Made by a program: the position numbers and the translations under genes. Shown here piece after piece: positions 35,179 through 43,563 of a DNA stretch of 64,000 nt. Position 1 is the first letter of the stretch. Every line of letters begins with the position of its first letter. Under the pieces are notes generated by a model, which was not told the origin of the DNA, made no database searches, and saw nothing but the letters and a program-made list of their open reading frames with translations. Where the stretch lies: the NCBI RefSeq assembly GCF_030019085.1, contig NZ_JASEFJ010000007.1, positions 1 to 64,000 on the forward strand, in the 5' to 3' direction. This DNA comes from Methanoculleus sp. GTDB taxonomy: Archaea; Halobacteriota; Methanomicrobia; Methanomicrobiales; Methanoculleaceae.

Positions 35179-36888
35179 TCAGGCGTATGAAGCATGCTCC
35201 CGGTAATCCAGACCTTCTACGATCTCCTCGCCGGAACTCACCATCGCCACGACCCTGCCATCCGTATCGCGGAGGAGGGCGTTGTGCCAGAGGATCTGCA
35301 GTTCCCGACCATCACGGCTGACTACCGGACTCTTCTCAGATGGAGGAGGCTCGATCCCGCCGGCCACCAGACGCTGGAAGTTCCGCTCGAGCCTCTCGCG
35401 CAGACGCTCCGGAACGACCGTCGCAAACCAGTTCTTCCCGGTGAGTTCCCCCTCGGCATAGCCCAGGATCTCGTTTCCCTTCCTGTTGACGAGATCGATT
35501 GTCCCATCCGCCCCGATCACAGCGATCATAACACCCGCAGCCTCAACGTAACCCTTGGCCCTGTCGCGCTCGGTGACAAGGCGGTTCTCGGCGGCTACGC
35601 GATCTGTGATATCCTCGGCGATCCCGAGAATGTACCTCAGCACACCCCGCGAATTGTAGACCGGGATCCTCTTCAGCAGGAGTGTCCGGCCACTGGAGAG
35701 AGAGACCCGCCCCTCCAGGGGCACAGAACGCTCAGCGATCTCGCGGTCACCGCCCGCAAAGAACGCCGCTATCTCGTGCGGGAAGATCTCATCCGCCCGT
35801 TTTCCTGCCATCTCCTCCTGCGTAACCCCGAGGAAGAACTCGGTGGCTTTGTTTGCAAAGACGAACCTGTCTCTCTCGATCTCCCGGACAAAGACCATGC
35901 TCGGGATGTTGTTGACCACAGAGTAAAGGAATGACTTCCACTGCGCTACCTGCTTTAAGGCACGCGCCCGTTCGGTTACGTCGCGACAGACCATCCTGTA
36001 ACCGGTGAAGTCCCCGATCATATCGTAGATCGGTGTCCCGCTCACCTCAAGAACTACAGGGTTCCCGTCACGATGGAGCATCGTCCACTCAAAGAGAACA
36101 CGTGGCCTCGGATCGGCGAAGATGGCATCAAACTGCTCTCTTACCTTTCTGGCGTCCTCCGGCGTCATGAAATCGAATGGCATCTTCTGGAGCATCTCTT
36201 CCGGGGTGTAGCCGAGGATCTCCATGCTTTTTGGGCTGACGTAGGAGAAGGTGCGGTCGCCGTCAACGTTCAGGATCAGGTCGCTGATGTTCTCAACCAG
36301 GCTGCGAAAGAGTGACTCGCTCTCGCGCAAAGCGTCCTCGGCACGCCGCGCATCGGTGATGTTCTCAAGGATGATGGTGACGCCGGGTGTGCCGTCGTTG
36401 AAGACCGTTGGTAGGAACTTGACCCGGAAGAAGAGTTCCTCGCTGTGCCGAAGGAACCGGAGTTCCTCCGTGGATTCGCGGCTGTTCAGGGCGTCGTTGA
36501 TCCGGCTCCGTATCAGGGGATGGTCAAACGCAGCAAGCGGTGACGTCTCGATGGGTTTTCCGATGATCTCATCCCGTTCTCTCCCGGCAAACGCACATAT
36601 GGCATCGTTTGCCTGTACCACTCTACGATCCCGGTCGAGCACCAGCACAAGATCCGAGGAGAAGTTGAGCATGGCGGCGATTGGAACCCGCTGAGAGGGG
36701 TAAAAGACCTTGGCCTTACCGTAGGTCTTCATCTCCACCTGCCCGGCCACCAGGAGGACGTCGAGGTAGCGGGAGACGGTGTTCCGGTTGATCCCGACGG
36801 CTGCTGCGAGGTCGGAGACCGACATCCCGCGGGGGTTCTCTTTGAGGGTGGCAAGCAGGAGAGAGAGTGGATCGGTAGTGGAGCCCAT
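35179..36888 (-). CDS. Multi-PAS regulator with N-terminal helix-turn-helix and no kinase domain
   Basis: 569 residues from ATG 36888. Residues 1-60 form a winged helix (LLLATLKENPRGMSVSDLAAAVGINRNTVSRYLDVLLVAGQVEMKTYGKAKVFY). Four PAS units then follow at about 70-175, 200-310, 325-435 and 455-555. Each ends in the typical VTIILENITDARRAE, GYRMVCRDVTERA, YILGIAEDITDR or MVSSGEEIVE. There is no histidine kinase, GGDEF or output domain after the PAS array, so it is probably a one-component sensor-regulator. A TATA-like CATAAAAC lies about 40 bp upstream. Confidence 0.88.
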   Translation of the reverse strand: MGSTTDPLSLLLATLKENPRGMSVSDLAAAVGINRNTVSRYLDVLLVAGQVEMKTYGKAKVFYPSQRVPIAAMLNFSSDLVLVLDRDRRVVQANDAICAFAGRERDEIIGKPIETSPLAAFDHPLIRSRINDALNSRESTEELRFLRHSEELFFRVKFLPTVFNDGTPGVTIILENITDARRAEDALRESESLFRSLVENISDLILNVDGDRTFSYVSPKSMEILGYTPEEMLQKMPFDFMTPEDARKVREQFDAIFADPRPRVLFEWTMLHRDGNPVVLEVSGTPIYDMIGDFTGYRMVCRDVTERARALKQVAQWKSFLYSVVNNIPSMVFVREIERDRFVFANKATEFFLGVTQEEMAGKRADEIFPHEIAAFFAGGDREIAERSVPLEGRVSLSSGRTLLLKRIPVYNSRGVLRYILGIAEDITDRVAAENRLVTERDRAKGYVEAAGVMIAVIGADGTIDLVNRKGNEILGYAEGELTGKNWFATVVPERLRERLERNFQRLVAGGIEPPPSEKSPVVSRDGRELQILWHNALLRDTDGRVVAMVSSGEEIVEGLDYREHASYA

Positions 36889-36990
36889 GCGTAGAGATCT
36901 GTTTATCGGCCGGGGATATAGCGTTTTATGATTTGCCATTCAACGATGTTAGCAGATAACGCCAGACCACAATGCATGGCAATAATAAAA

Positions 36991-37001
36991 AACTTTATAA
37001 T
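36991..37001 (+). promoter_or_regulatory. Promoter-like element in a gene-poor gap
   Basis: AACTTTATAAT preceded by AATAATAAAA is a good archaeal BRE/TATA match with no large gene downstream. Expected transcription start is about 37024, 16 bp before the small ORF at 37040. Confidence 0.4.
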
Positions 37002-37039
37002 GTGCTCGGATCAATATATGATCCCCAGGGTCAGGAGAA

Positions 37040-37183
37040 ATGGAATCTCTCCGACAGACACCGGGTCATGCGGGCACAGGTGATCCGGTCTGGCTGGGAA
37101 TGGTGAGCGGAAACATTCACCACGCTGACTGTATTAAAATCGGGTGCACCCGGAATCGGGTACACCAGGGCACACCTCTCTGA
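37040..37183 (+). CDS. Possible 47-residue small protein
   Basis: ATG 37040 sits just after GGAG (CAGGAGAAATGG) and downstream of a good TATA box. The product, MESLRQTPGHAGTGDPVWLG..., contains two Cys and is hydrophilic. A perfect 12-bp palindrome CGGGTGCACCCG (37141-37152) lies inside the frame. Coding status is doubtful; the element could instead be a small RNA. The rest of 36889-37346 shows nothing I can support. Confidence 0.25.
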   Translation: MESLRQTPGHAGTGDPVWLGMVSGNIHHADCIKIGCTRNRVHQGTPL

Positions 37184-37346
37184 ACACTAAACCTCCGTGA
37201 TGCCCGGCGGCAGCGGGGCGGACGGCACAACCGTCCCGGAAAACACCTGCAGGCATCGCATGGTTATCACACACCCTCCAATACTCCTTTTTTGCTCCTT
37301 GAAAAGAGGTAATCCTGAACATTGTACCCCTCCCGGCGCCCATGAC

Positions 37347-38192
37347 TCATGATTTGCCGGCACCTGATAGAAGGGAGCCCAGGGCGCGGGGGAGATCTTC
37401 TTTCGCCGTTACCACGTCTGCGGACTCTTCGAGCATCAGGTTGACCAGTTCGTGGTGCCCGGCAATACGAAAGTCGGTGCGGAGCGCGACGAGAGGTTTG
37501 TCATGGGCATACGCATACCCCATCTCCCAGGATGTACCCGAGTCTGCATCCGCACCGTCGATGACCGCAACGACGAGGTCAGCGTCGCGGAGCGCCGCAA
37601 GATGCCTTGAGAATATCGCCCTGTGCTCGTCCCGGCACCGGGTGTGACTGGTATCCCCCACCTCCTGAGGAAGGTAGACATCAAAGAGGTGTGTCTCGAG
37701 GAGATCGCGGAGCACCAGGTTGTACGCCCGCTCCGCTTCCGAGAAGAGAGGAGCGGCGAGGTAGATGCGGTAGCGTGCAAACTCCTTAACGTCGACTGCC
37801 CGGATATCCGGGAACCTGGCGATAAACGCCCCGCGCCCTGGCTCTTTTTCAGTGGATAGGTAGGTTGTATTGACCCCACAGACGGGTGAGGAGTCCACCC
37901 CCACTATCGCAAGCGGCGACTCCGCGCGTTCCCTGATCGCGCTACGAAGATCTGCCTCAAGCGCATCAAGGAGGGCTGAAAACTCATCGGTTGCGAGCCG
38001 CTCCATGAACGAGCCCGGTTCCCGGTCGGCGCCAAGGTATATCGTCTCAGGACAGGGGAATGGGACCATCTCGATCGAGAAACGTCGGCAGCGCTCTACG
38101 GCACGGCGGAAGGAGTGAATGTCCTCCCCGCTCGTTATTCCGCGGGCACGGCAGGCGGGATCAAGGATACAGGGAGCGAGAAGCACGTACAT
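37347..38192 (-). CDS. Fusion of a DUF523-like domain and a nucleoside 2-deoxyribosyltransferase-like domain
   Basis: 281 residues. Residues 1-120 (LLAPCILDPACRARGI, EMVPFPCPETIYLG, PLAIVGVDSSPVCGVNTTYLS) resemble the Cys-containing DUF523 fold. Residues 135-275 (YRIYLAAPLFSEAERAYNLVLRDLLE...VYLPQEVGD, DADLVVAVIDGADADSGTSWEMGYAYAHDKPLVALRTDFR) are the nucleoside 2-deoxyribosyltransferase fold. The E of SWEMGYAYA is the usual catalytic Glu. Likely acts on nucleosides or nucleotides; specificity unknown. Divergent from tsr3 with a 35-bp gap. Confidence 0.75.
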   Translation of the reverse strand: MYVLLAPCILDPACRARGITSGEDIHSFRRAVERCRRFSIEMVPFPCPETIYLGADREPGSFMERLATDEFSALLDALEADLRSAIRERAESPLAIVGVDSSPVCGVNTTYLSTEKEPGRGAFIARFPDIRAVDVKEFARYRIYLAAPLFSEAERAYNLVLRDLLETHLFDVYLPQEVGDTSHTRCRDEHRAIFSRHLAALRDADLVVAVIDGADADSGTSWEMGYAYAHDKPLVALRTDFRIAGHHELVNLMLEESADVVTAKEDLPRALGSLLSGAGKS

Positions 38193-38227
38193 TGATAGTA
38201 CCTTGGCGGCCTACCATAACAAGAGAG

Positions 38228-38719
38228 ATGATACCGCTCTACATCTACAGGGACAACACATGCGACCCGGGGAAGTGCACGGCAAAGAAACTTGGAAGGC
38301 GCGGACTTGTCCGGATCGTCCCGGCAATCGCAAAGATCCCGCGTTCGACCCTCCTCCTCGACCCTACCGCCGAGAGAGCACTCTCTCCCGCCGACCGTAA
38401 CCTCCCCTCGATAACAGCGCTCGACTGCTCCTGGGAGGTTCTCGATACAGGAGCGGTAGCCTCCTGGCGCAACCGCCGGGCTCTCCCTTTCCTGGTGGCC
38501 GCAAACCCGGTGAATTTCGGCCGACCTTTCCGGTTGACAACGGTGGAGGCGATGGCAGCGGCGCTCTACATCCTGGGGGAGAAGGAGCAGGCAAGGACCA
38601 TACTCGCGCCGTTTGGATGGGGGCTCCGGTTCCTTGAGGTTAACGCCGAACCCCTGGAAGAATACGCCGGGGCAAAGGACAGCGCCGAGGTCATCGCCAT
38701 CCAGGCGCTTTACATGTGA
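38228..38719 (+). CDS. tsr3: rRNA aminocarboxypropyltransferase Tsr3 (DUF367)
   Basis: 163 residues from ATG 38228; the longer frame upstream is antisense shadow. Blocks DNTCDPGKCTAKKLGRRGLV, LLDPTAERALSPADR, ITALDCSWEVL, RALPFLVAANPVNFGRPFRLTTVEAMAAALYILGEKEQA and FGWGLRFLEVNAEPLEEYA match Tsr3. Tsr3 adds the aminocarboxypropyl group to a hypermodified base of small-subunit rRNA. Confidence 0.92.
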   Translation: MIPLYIYRDNTCDPGKCTAKKLGRRGLVRIVPAIAKIPRSTLLLDPTAERALSPADRNLPSITALDCSWEVLDTGAVASWRNRRALPFLVAANPVNFGRPFRLTTVEAMAAALYILGEKEQARTILAPFGWGLRFLEVNAEPLEEYAGAKDSAEVIAIQALYM

Positions 38720-38837
38720 GACATCCCCTGCGCCCTTCAGATGAGGCTACACCTCATACATCGCTCAAGCAGTCACTTCGCTCACCAAAAAACGGAGAGA
38801 CAATTTTGAGCCGTCGCCGTCTTCCCCAAACAGCACC

Positions 38838-38848
38838 TTTTTATATAT
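38838..38848 (+). promoter_or_regulatory. Strong TATA box before the 615-residue protein gene
   Basis: TTTTTATATA 43-53 bp before ATG 38891, with GGAGG ten bases upstream of the ATG. This is among the clearest promoter and RBS arrangements in the window. Confidence 0.55.
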
Positions 38849-38890
38849 TCAACCATGATCTCGCAGTCAGAGATAGGAGGTTACCAGAAG

Positions 38891-40735
38891 ATGAACACCG
38901 AAAGGGAGAGGGTTATCCTGGCTGCAGCCCATGCGGCGACCTACAAACCCGATTACATGACCGTCGACAAACTTGAGGCGGCAACACGAGGACACGGGGC
39001 GCTTGTCATCCCGGCATTTGCCGCGGCGAACTCACTGGCCGAGGATATCTTCTGCAATGTCGGCGCACCCGAGATGCGCCTCATGAACATGACGCTGATC
39101 GATGCTTCGGTCCCCTACCTGCCGCTCGATGCGATCGTCGGGAAAGCGGTGGGCGAGGCGAAGCGGGGCGGGGCAGAACCGGCAAACGCAGCTCTGATTG
39201 TTGCGACGCTTGCCTACTTCTCCGGAAGCTGTGCCCGCGCTGGCGTGCCGCTCGGAAACCGCAAACTCGGCGCCATCGCGCGGATACACGCCGGCGCGGA
39301 CAGGACTAGCGCAATCGCCCTGACAACGAACAAGTTCACCCACCGTGTCCCGGCGTTTCCCGCCTACCTTGCGATCTACCAGGCCCTGATGAAGAAAGAA
39401 CTGACTCACCTTGATGGTGCAGTCCTGCCACCATTCGTCGCCGGTGGAGGTGTCATGGGCCACGCCTCGCTCGGAGAGGACTACAACATACCAGAACTCG
39501 CCAGAAACGCCGCAAAGATAGGGACCGAGGCGATGATGCGGAGCATGGAGGGTGCCGGAACAACGCCATACCCCCTCTGGCCAGCACTGATCGCCGCAGC
39601 AGTAACAATGGAACTCGTCCACCCCGACGCTCTCCTGGGTGAAGAGTTCGGGAAGTTCGGGGAGATTGACTCGGCCTACATGGCCGGGAAGGGGGCAGTC
39701 GAGGCGGCGAAACTCCCCGACAAACTCCATATGCGTGGTACCGGAGAAGAGTATGACACCGCCCGGATCATCGGTGATTTCGGGCTGATCTTAAAAGATG
39801 TCGGTGGCCCCTCGGTGATCGGGTCCATGGTGGTAAACGAGATCTTCGCAGGTTTCCAGGAGTCCGCCATCATCGGGGCTGGATTCTCTGGCGGGCCGGT
39901 GAACGTCCCGCTCGGCCACCTCGCCGGCGACATCCTCCCGGCACTGCGACTGCTCTTCTCGAACGGTGGCGACGTCGAGGCAACCGCGACCGCGATCCGG
40001 GACTACAAGATGCAGTCCTTCATCGACCCAGAACTCGCTCTCTGTGGCTTAAACACGATCGCCCGCAAGGCAGAGGTCGTGAACAGAGGAATGGTAACGG
40101 AGGCCTGCATCCGGGCGAGCGAACCGGTACGCGACCGCGCTGTCTACCGGCGGGCCGTGAAGGTCTACGAGATGCTCAAGGCAGGACGGTCAGTGGAAGA
40201 AGCGGCAAGAACCCTCGATGAGGAGCGCAGGGCTCTCGTTGAAGAGCGAGGTTCCGCAGCCCTCTCCGGGTTCACGGGGAAGGAGATCAGGTTCCGATTC
40301 ACGGAGATCGCACCCCATGCACGGAGAACAGACTCCTTTACTGCAAAATACTGGGGGTTTGACCCGAAGATCTCCTATGACATAACCATCGACGGGAAAG
40401 ATTACCATATCGAGAACCTCACCGCCAGGGTGGTTCCGGAGTATGCGCTCCAGGGGAAAGGCAGGGACGACCCGGATATGGGCACCGCCATCTTTGTTGG
40501 CGCTGTCCTCACGCAGGAACTACAGTATAGCGGCCAAACCATCATCAACATGACCGTACCTGCCGCGGTAGCGGCAGCGCTTGGCACCGATCCGACAGTA
40601 GCGGCAAAGAAGGCGGTAACTGGCGCGCGCCTGACAAACGCAATCCTCGGCGGCCAGAAGGTGGCAGAACAGGTCGCTAAACTTGCGCAGGAGATCTCTA
40701 AGGGCCTCAACGAGCCATCAACTGAAACATCTTGA
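38891..40735 (+). CDS. Large conserved-looking protein of unknown function, coupled to LarC-like gene
   Basis: 614-615 residues from the ATG with good RBS (GGAGG). Soluble, alanine/glycine-rich, with long helices. Distinctive stretches include GALVIPAFAAANSLAEDIFC, YFSGSCARAGVPLGNRKLGAIARIHAGADRTSAIALTTNKFTHRVPAFPAY, VGGPSVIGSMVVNEIFAGF and a C-terminal GKDYHIENLTARVVPEYALQG. Nothing I recognise, and no signal peptide. Single Cys residues recur in SGSCARAG and ALCGLN. It ends 14 bp before the LarC-like gene, so they are probably one operon. Confidence 0.8.
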   Translation: MNTERERVILAAAHAATYKPDYMTVDKLEAATRGHGALVIPAFAAANSLAEDIFCNVGAPEMRLMNMTLIDASVPYLPLDAIVGKAVGEAKRGGAEPANAALIVATLAYFSGSCARAGVPLGNRKLGAIARIHAGADRTSAIALTTNKFTHRVPAFPAYLAIYQALMKKELTHLDGAVLPPFVAGGGVMGHASLGEDYNIPELARNAAKIGTEAMMRSMEGAGTTPYPLWPALIAAAVTMELVHPDALLGEEFGKFGEIDSAYMAGKGAVEAAKLPDKLHMRGTGEEYDTARIIGDFGLILKDVGGPSVIGSMVVNEIFAGFQESAIIGAGFSGGPVNVPLGHLAGDILPALRLLFSNGGDVEATATAIRDYKMQSFIDPELALCGLNTIARKAEVVNRGMVTEACIRASEPVRDRAVYRRAVKVYEMLKAGRSVEEAARTLDEERRALVEERGSAALSGFTGKEIRFRFTEIAPHARRTDSFTAKYWGFDPKISYDITIDGKDYHIENLTARVVPEYALQGKGRDDPDMGTAIFVGAVLTQELQYSGQTIINMTVPAAVAAALGTDPTVAAKKAVTGARLTNAILGGQKVAEQVAKLAQEISKGLNEPSTETS

Positions 40736-40749
40736 GGTGCCGGCGGGGC

Positions 40750-41997
40750 ATGAAAATCCTCGTCATCGACCCTATGGTCGCAGGGGTTGCAGGGTATATG
40801 CTCCCTGCTGCCCTAATCGACCTCCTTGGTGAACCATCGGCTCTCGACCCGCTTGCGGATGTAATCCTGGATCTGGGGCTCTGCCGGGAGTTTGACTACA
40901 GCGCTGAGACTCTGAATATCGGCGGGACCAGAGCAACCAGGCTCATGGTCGAGGTTGAAGGGGGGAGATCAGGAGATCTCCCGGATGCGATGGCCACTGC
41001 CGCCGGTGCAGCAGGCCTCTCATCGACCGCTTACTCCAGGGCCCTCAGTGTCATGGGTGACCTCGGTCGGTCAGGGTATCCACCGGCGGAGACGGTCTTT
41101 TCAGTCGTCGGGACGATGCTCCTCCTCGATAGAGCGGCGTTTCTCGAGGGAACAATCGTCACGACGCCTCCGGTGCTTGGTTGCGGGGTGATCGAAACGG
41201 CATACGGCGAGATCCCGGCGCCGTCACCTGCCACCATCGAGATCCTGGCAAGACACCGTTTCCCCTTCACCACCGCGCCCATCGGGATGGAGATGACAAC
41301 GCCGACGGGGGCGGCGCTGCTCACCGCTCTTGCCGGGCGTGCGATACAACAATACCCGACCATGGTTCCAGTCAGGGTCGGCTACGGCAGCGGCGGCCGT
41401 GAGATTCCCGGACGGCCGGACCTGATCAGGGTTGTAGAGGGAGAGAGTCTCCCCGCCGGGGAGGAACACATGCTCATCCTCGAGACAAACCTCGACGACG
41501 CCTCGGGGGAGGTGATCGGGTATGCGGTCGAGCGCCTCTTCGCAGAAGGGGCGGTGGACGTCTTTATCACCCCGGCGCTCGGGAAGAAAAACCGGCCCGT
41601 CAGTGTCATCTCAGTGATGACAACGGCAGGGGAGGAGGGGAACCTGATCAGGGTTCTAATGGAGGAGACCGGTACTCTGGGGGTGCGGGTGTATGAGTTC
41701 CGGAAGGTTGTGGCCGCCCGTCAGAGGGAGACAATGCCAATCCAGGTCGGGGAGACGGAGCGTTCCATCCGGGTTAAGACCTCGACCATAGACGGTCACC
41801 TGATCGCCGAGAAACCTGAGTACGAAGATCTTGCAGCAATAGCACGGGAAGAGGGGATCCCTCTCCGGTTTGTGGATGAAGAGGTCAGACTGCGCTTATC
41901 GGAACGAAGAAGAAAGGGCTACGACCCCAGAGGGGGTGCAGGGGGTGGATGCCCGCCCGACCACCCGAACGCGGCGAACTCCGCACGCGACGAGTGA
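40750..41997 (+). CDS. LarC-like nickel-pincer cofactor protein (DUF111)
   Basis: 415 residues. The C-terminal two-thirds match LarC: MEMTTPTGAALLTALAG, LILETNLDDASGEVIGYAVERLFAEGAVDVFITPALGKKNRPVSVISVM, GVRVYEFRKVVAARQ, and KPEYEDLAAIAREEGIPL. LarC inserts nickel into the pyridinium dithiocarboxylate cofactor. The N-terminus DPMVAGVAGYMLPAALIDL replaces the usual FSGISGDM, losing the conserved Asp. The C-terminal tail (GGAGGGCPPDHPNAANSARDE) is low complexity. A different metal or substrate is possible. Confidence 0.85.
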   Translation: MKILVIDPMVAGVAGYMLPAALIDLLGEPSALDPLADVILDLGLCREFDYSAETLNIGGTRATRLMVEVEGGRSGDLPDAMATAAGAAGLSSTAYSRALSVMGDLGRSGYPPAETVFSVVGTMLLLDRAAFLEGTIVTTPPVLGCGVIETAYGEIPAPSPATIEILARHRFPFTTAPIGMEMTTPTGAALLTALAGRAIQQYPTMVPVRVGYGSGGREIPGRPDLIRVVEGESLPAGEEHMLILETNLDDASGEVIGYAVERLFAEGAVDVFITPALGKKNRPVSVISVMTTAGEEGNLIRVLMEETGTLGVRVYEFRKVVAARQRETMPIQVGETERSIRVKTSTIDGHLIAEKPEYEDLAAIAREEGIPLRFVDEEVRLRLSERRRKGYDPRGGAGGGCPPDHPNAANSARDE

Positions 41998-42003
41998 ATA
42001 CCG

Positions 42004-42024
42004 GCACGTCCCACCGGGACGTGC
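42004..42024 (+). terminator. Perfect 9-bp hairpin after the larC-like gene
   Basis: GCACGTCCC-ACC-GGGACGTGC, 6 bp past the stop codon. It is very stable, with a 3-nt loop and no following T tract. Terminator or mRNA 3' stabiliser. Confidence 0.45.
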
Positions 42025-42292
42025 GACACTCGCATCTACAGTTCTCTCATGTCACCGGGGTATTAGTTCCCCACGTAATTAGATGATCCACGCGATATTT
42101 ATACGATCCTATTCATATCGCCCATCAACCACCCTTTTCCAGCTCAATCCACTGCATCCGGCCTTCGAAAGATCTCGGAGTGATGGATCTTTCGCACAAC
42201 CTTAACCACCTATCCCATCGGGGCACTGAGATGATCCATGCTGATCCTCGCGATGCATCTTTTTTATAGGACACGCAAAACAAGAGAACTGT

Positions 42293-42967
42293 ATGCACCG
42301 GCGCTACAACATCCTGCTCCTGATCCTCCTGGTAGTCGCCACCATTGCCAGCGGGTGCATGACACCTGGTGAGGAGAGCGAGGAGACGCAACCGACCCCA
42401 ACCGCAACCGCTGCTACTCCACCAGATGAGACGCAGCCAGTTGGAGGGAGTCTGCCGGCACCAACACCTCCGGTACCTACCCGCGGGGAGGAGGTCCCTC
42501 GGAGTCTGGTATTCGTCGACCCCGCAACATACCGCATCCCGACCCCGACACCCATGCCAACGATGATGAGACCGCCAGACGATCTCCGTGTCTCCAGTAA
42601 TATGGTTGAGTATGCGGTGGTATCATGCGATTATCCGCCCCGCATTCTCGCCACCGAGGTCTACCATATCCCATTCCCATACTGGGCGATCAAGGTGAGT
42701 GCAACACCGATGAATGATTACCCCTGGCTCAAGATTGAGATCAGAGATGCAAACGACCCCAACAGGATGGTTGAGGAACTCCACTACTCGAGGGGCGATA
42801 TACTATCCAACTTCTCCGTTGATAACAACACCACAGAAAGTGAAGCAAGAAAGTCAGAGGAATTGACCATTCGAGAAGGGTATGGCGACTACTACTTCAT
42901 CATCCGCTCGGAATCGCTGAAAACCCTCGATATCAGGATCCTTGTCCCGGAGAAGTACCTGGTCTAG
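42293..42967 (+). CDS. Surface lipoprotein with Pro/Thr-rich linker
   Basis: 224 residues. A signal peptide (YNILLLILLVVATIASGC) with good lipobox IASGC is followed by a low-complexity Thr/Pro linker (about 25-95) and a compact C-terminal domain (about 105-220): MVEYAVVSCDYPPRILATEVYHIPFPYWAIKVSATP and YGDYYFIIRSESLKTLDIRILVPEKY. Members of this architecture are common in Methanomicrobiales; function unknown. A TATA element CTTTTTTATAGG lies about 30 bp upstream. It converges with the next gene, overlapping by 4 bp. Confidence 0.75.
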   Translation: MHRRYNILLLILLVVATIASGCMTPGEESEETQPTPTATAATPPDETQPVGGSLPAPTPPVPTRGEEVPRSLVFVDPATYRIPTPTPMPTMMRPPDDLRVSSNMVEYAVVSCDYPPRILATEVYHIPFPYWAIKVSATPMNDYPWLKIEIRDANDPNRMVEELHYSRGDILSNFSVDNNTTESEARKSEELTIREGYGDYYFIIRSESLKTLDIRILVPEKYLV

Positions 42968-43551
42968 GGGGAAGTGACCTCCCCTCCCTCCTCTGCTACA
43001 CGGAGTTCTGCCTCGTAGTCCCCGATCGCGGCTATGTAATCCCGCCACGCCTCATCGGCACGGGCGAGGTTCTGTTCGGCGGCGGTGTAGTCACGCATCT
43101 CGTAGGCGGTCGCCGCCGAAAGCCAGAAGGTGAACGCACGGTTGAGGTTATCGAGCGCCCGCAGGTAGGCGGCCTGTGCCCCTACGTAGGCCTCCGGGAC
43201 GGTATCGGCCGCAATGATCTGCTGATGGTAGGCTGTCACCGCTCTCCCGTAACTCGCGATGGCCGCAAACTCCCGCACGTAGGCATCGCATTCTGCGAGT
43301 GAGAGATCATCTATCGGGGTGCTCATGTGCGCGATGATCCTCGCAGAGACCTGGCCAAGATCTGCTTCTGACGCCGCGATATGGTCGCGGAACACCTCGA
43401 CCTGCCGCTCTTCGCTGTAACTCACAAACAGCGTCCAGCCAAAAACCAGCAGCAGCATCGCGACTATCACAACCCCGACCGCAAGGAACGCCTTCTTCCG
43501 GTCAGGGGCGATCTTCGGGATCTTTATACCTGGAAGCGCGGGTAGAGCCAT
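42964..43551 (-). CDS. Membrane-anchored helical protein, unknown function
   Basis: 195 residues. A short cytoplasmic basic segment, one membrane helix at about 22-43 (FLAVGVVIVAMLLLVFGWTLFV), then an extracellular all-helical domain with YRAFA-like alanine-rich repeats (DYTAAEQNLARADEAWRDYIAAIGDYEAELRVA). The acidic end (EEGGEVTSP) is unstructured. It lies 12 bp downstream of the transglutaminase-like gene and is probably its operon partner. Confidence 0.65.
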   Translation of the reverse strand: MALPALPGIKIPKIAPDRKKAFLAVGVVIVAMLLLVFGWTLFVSYSEERQVEVFRDHIAASEADLGQVSARIIAHMSTPIDDLSLAECDAYVREFAAIASYGRAVTAYHQQIIAADTVPEAYVGAQAAYLRALDNLNRAFTFWLSAATAYEMRDYTAAEQNLARADEAWRDYIAAIGDYEAELRVAEEGGEVTSP

Positions 43552-43563
43552 GCCCCTGGCACC

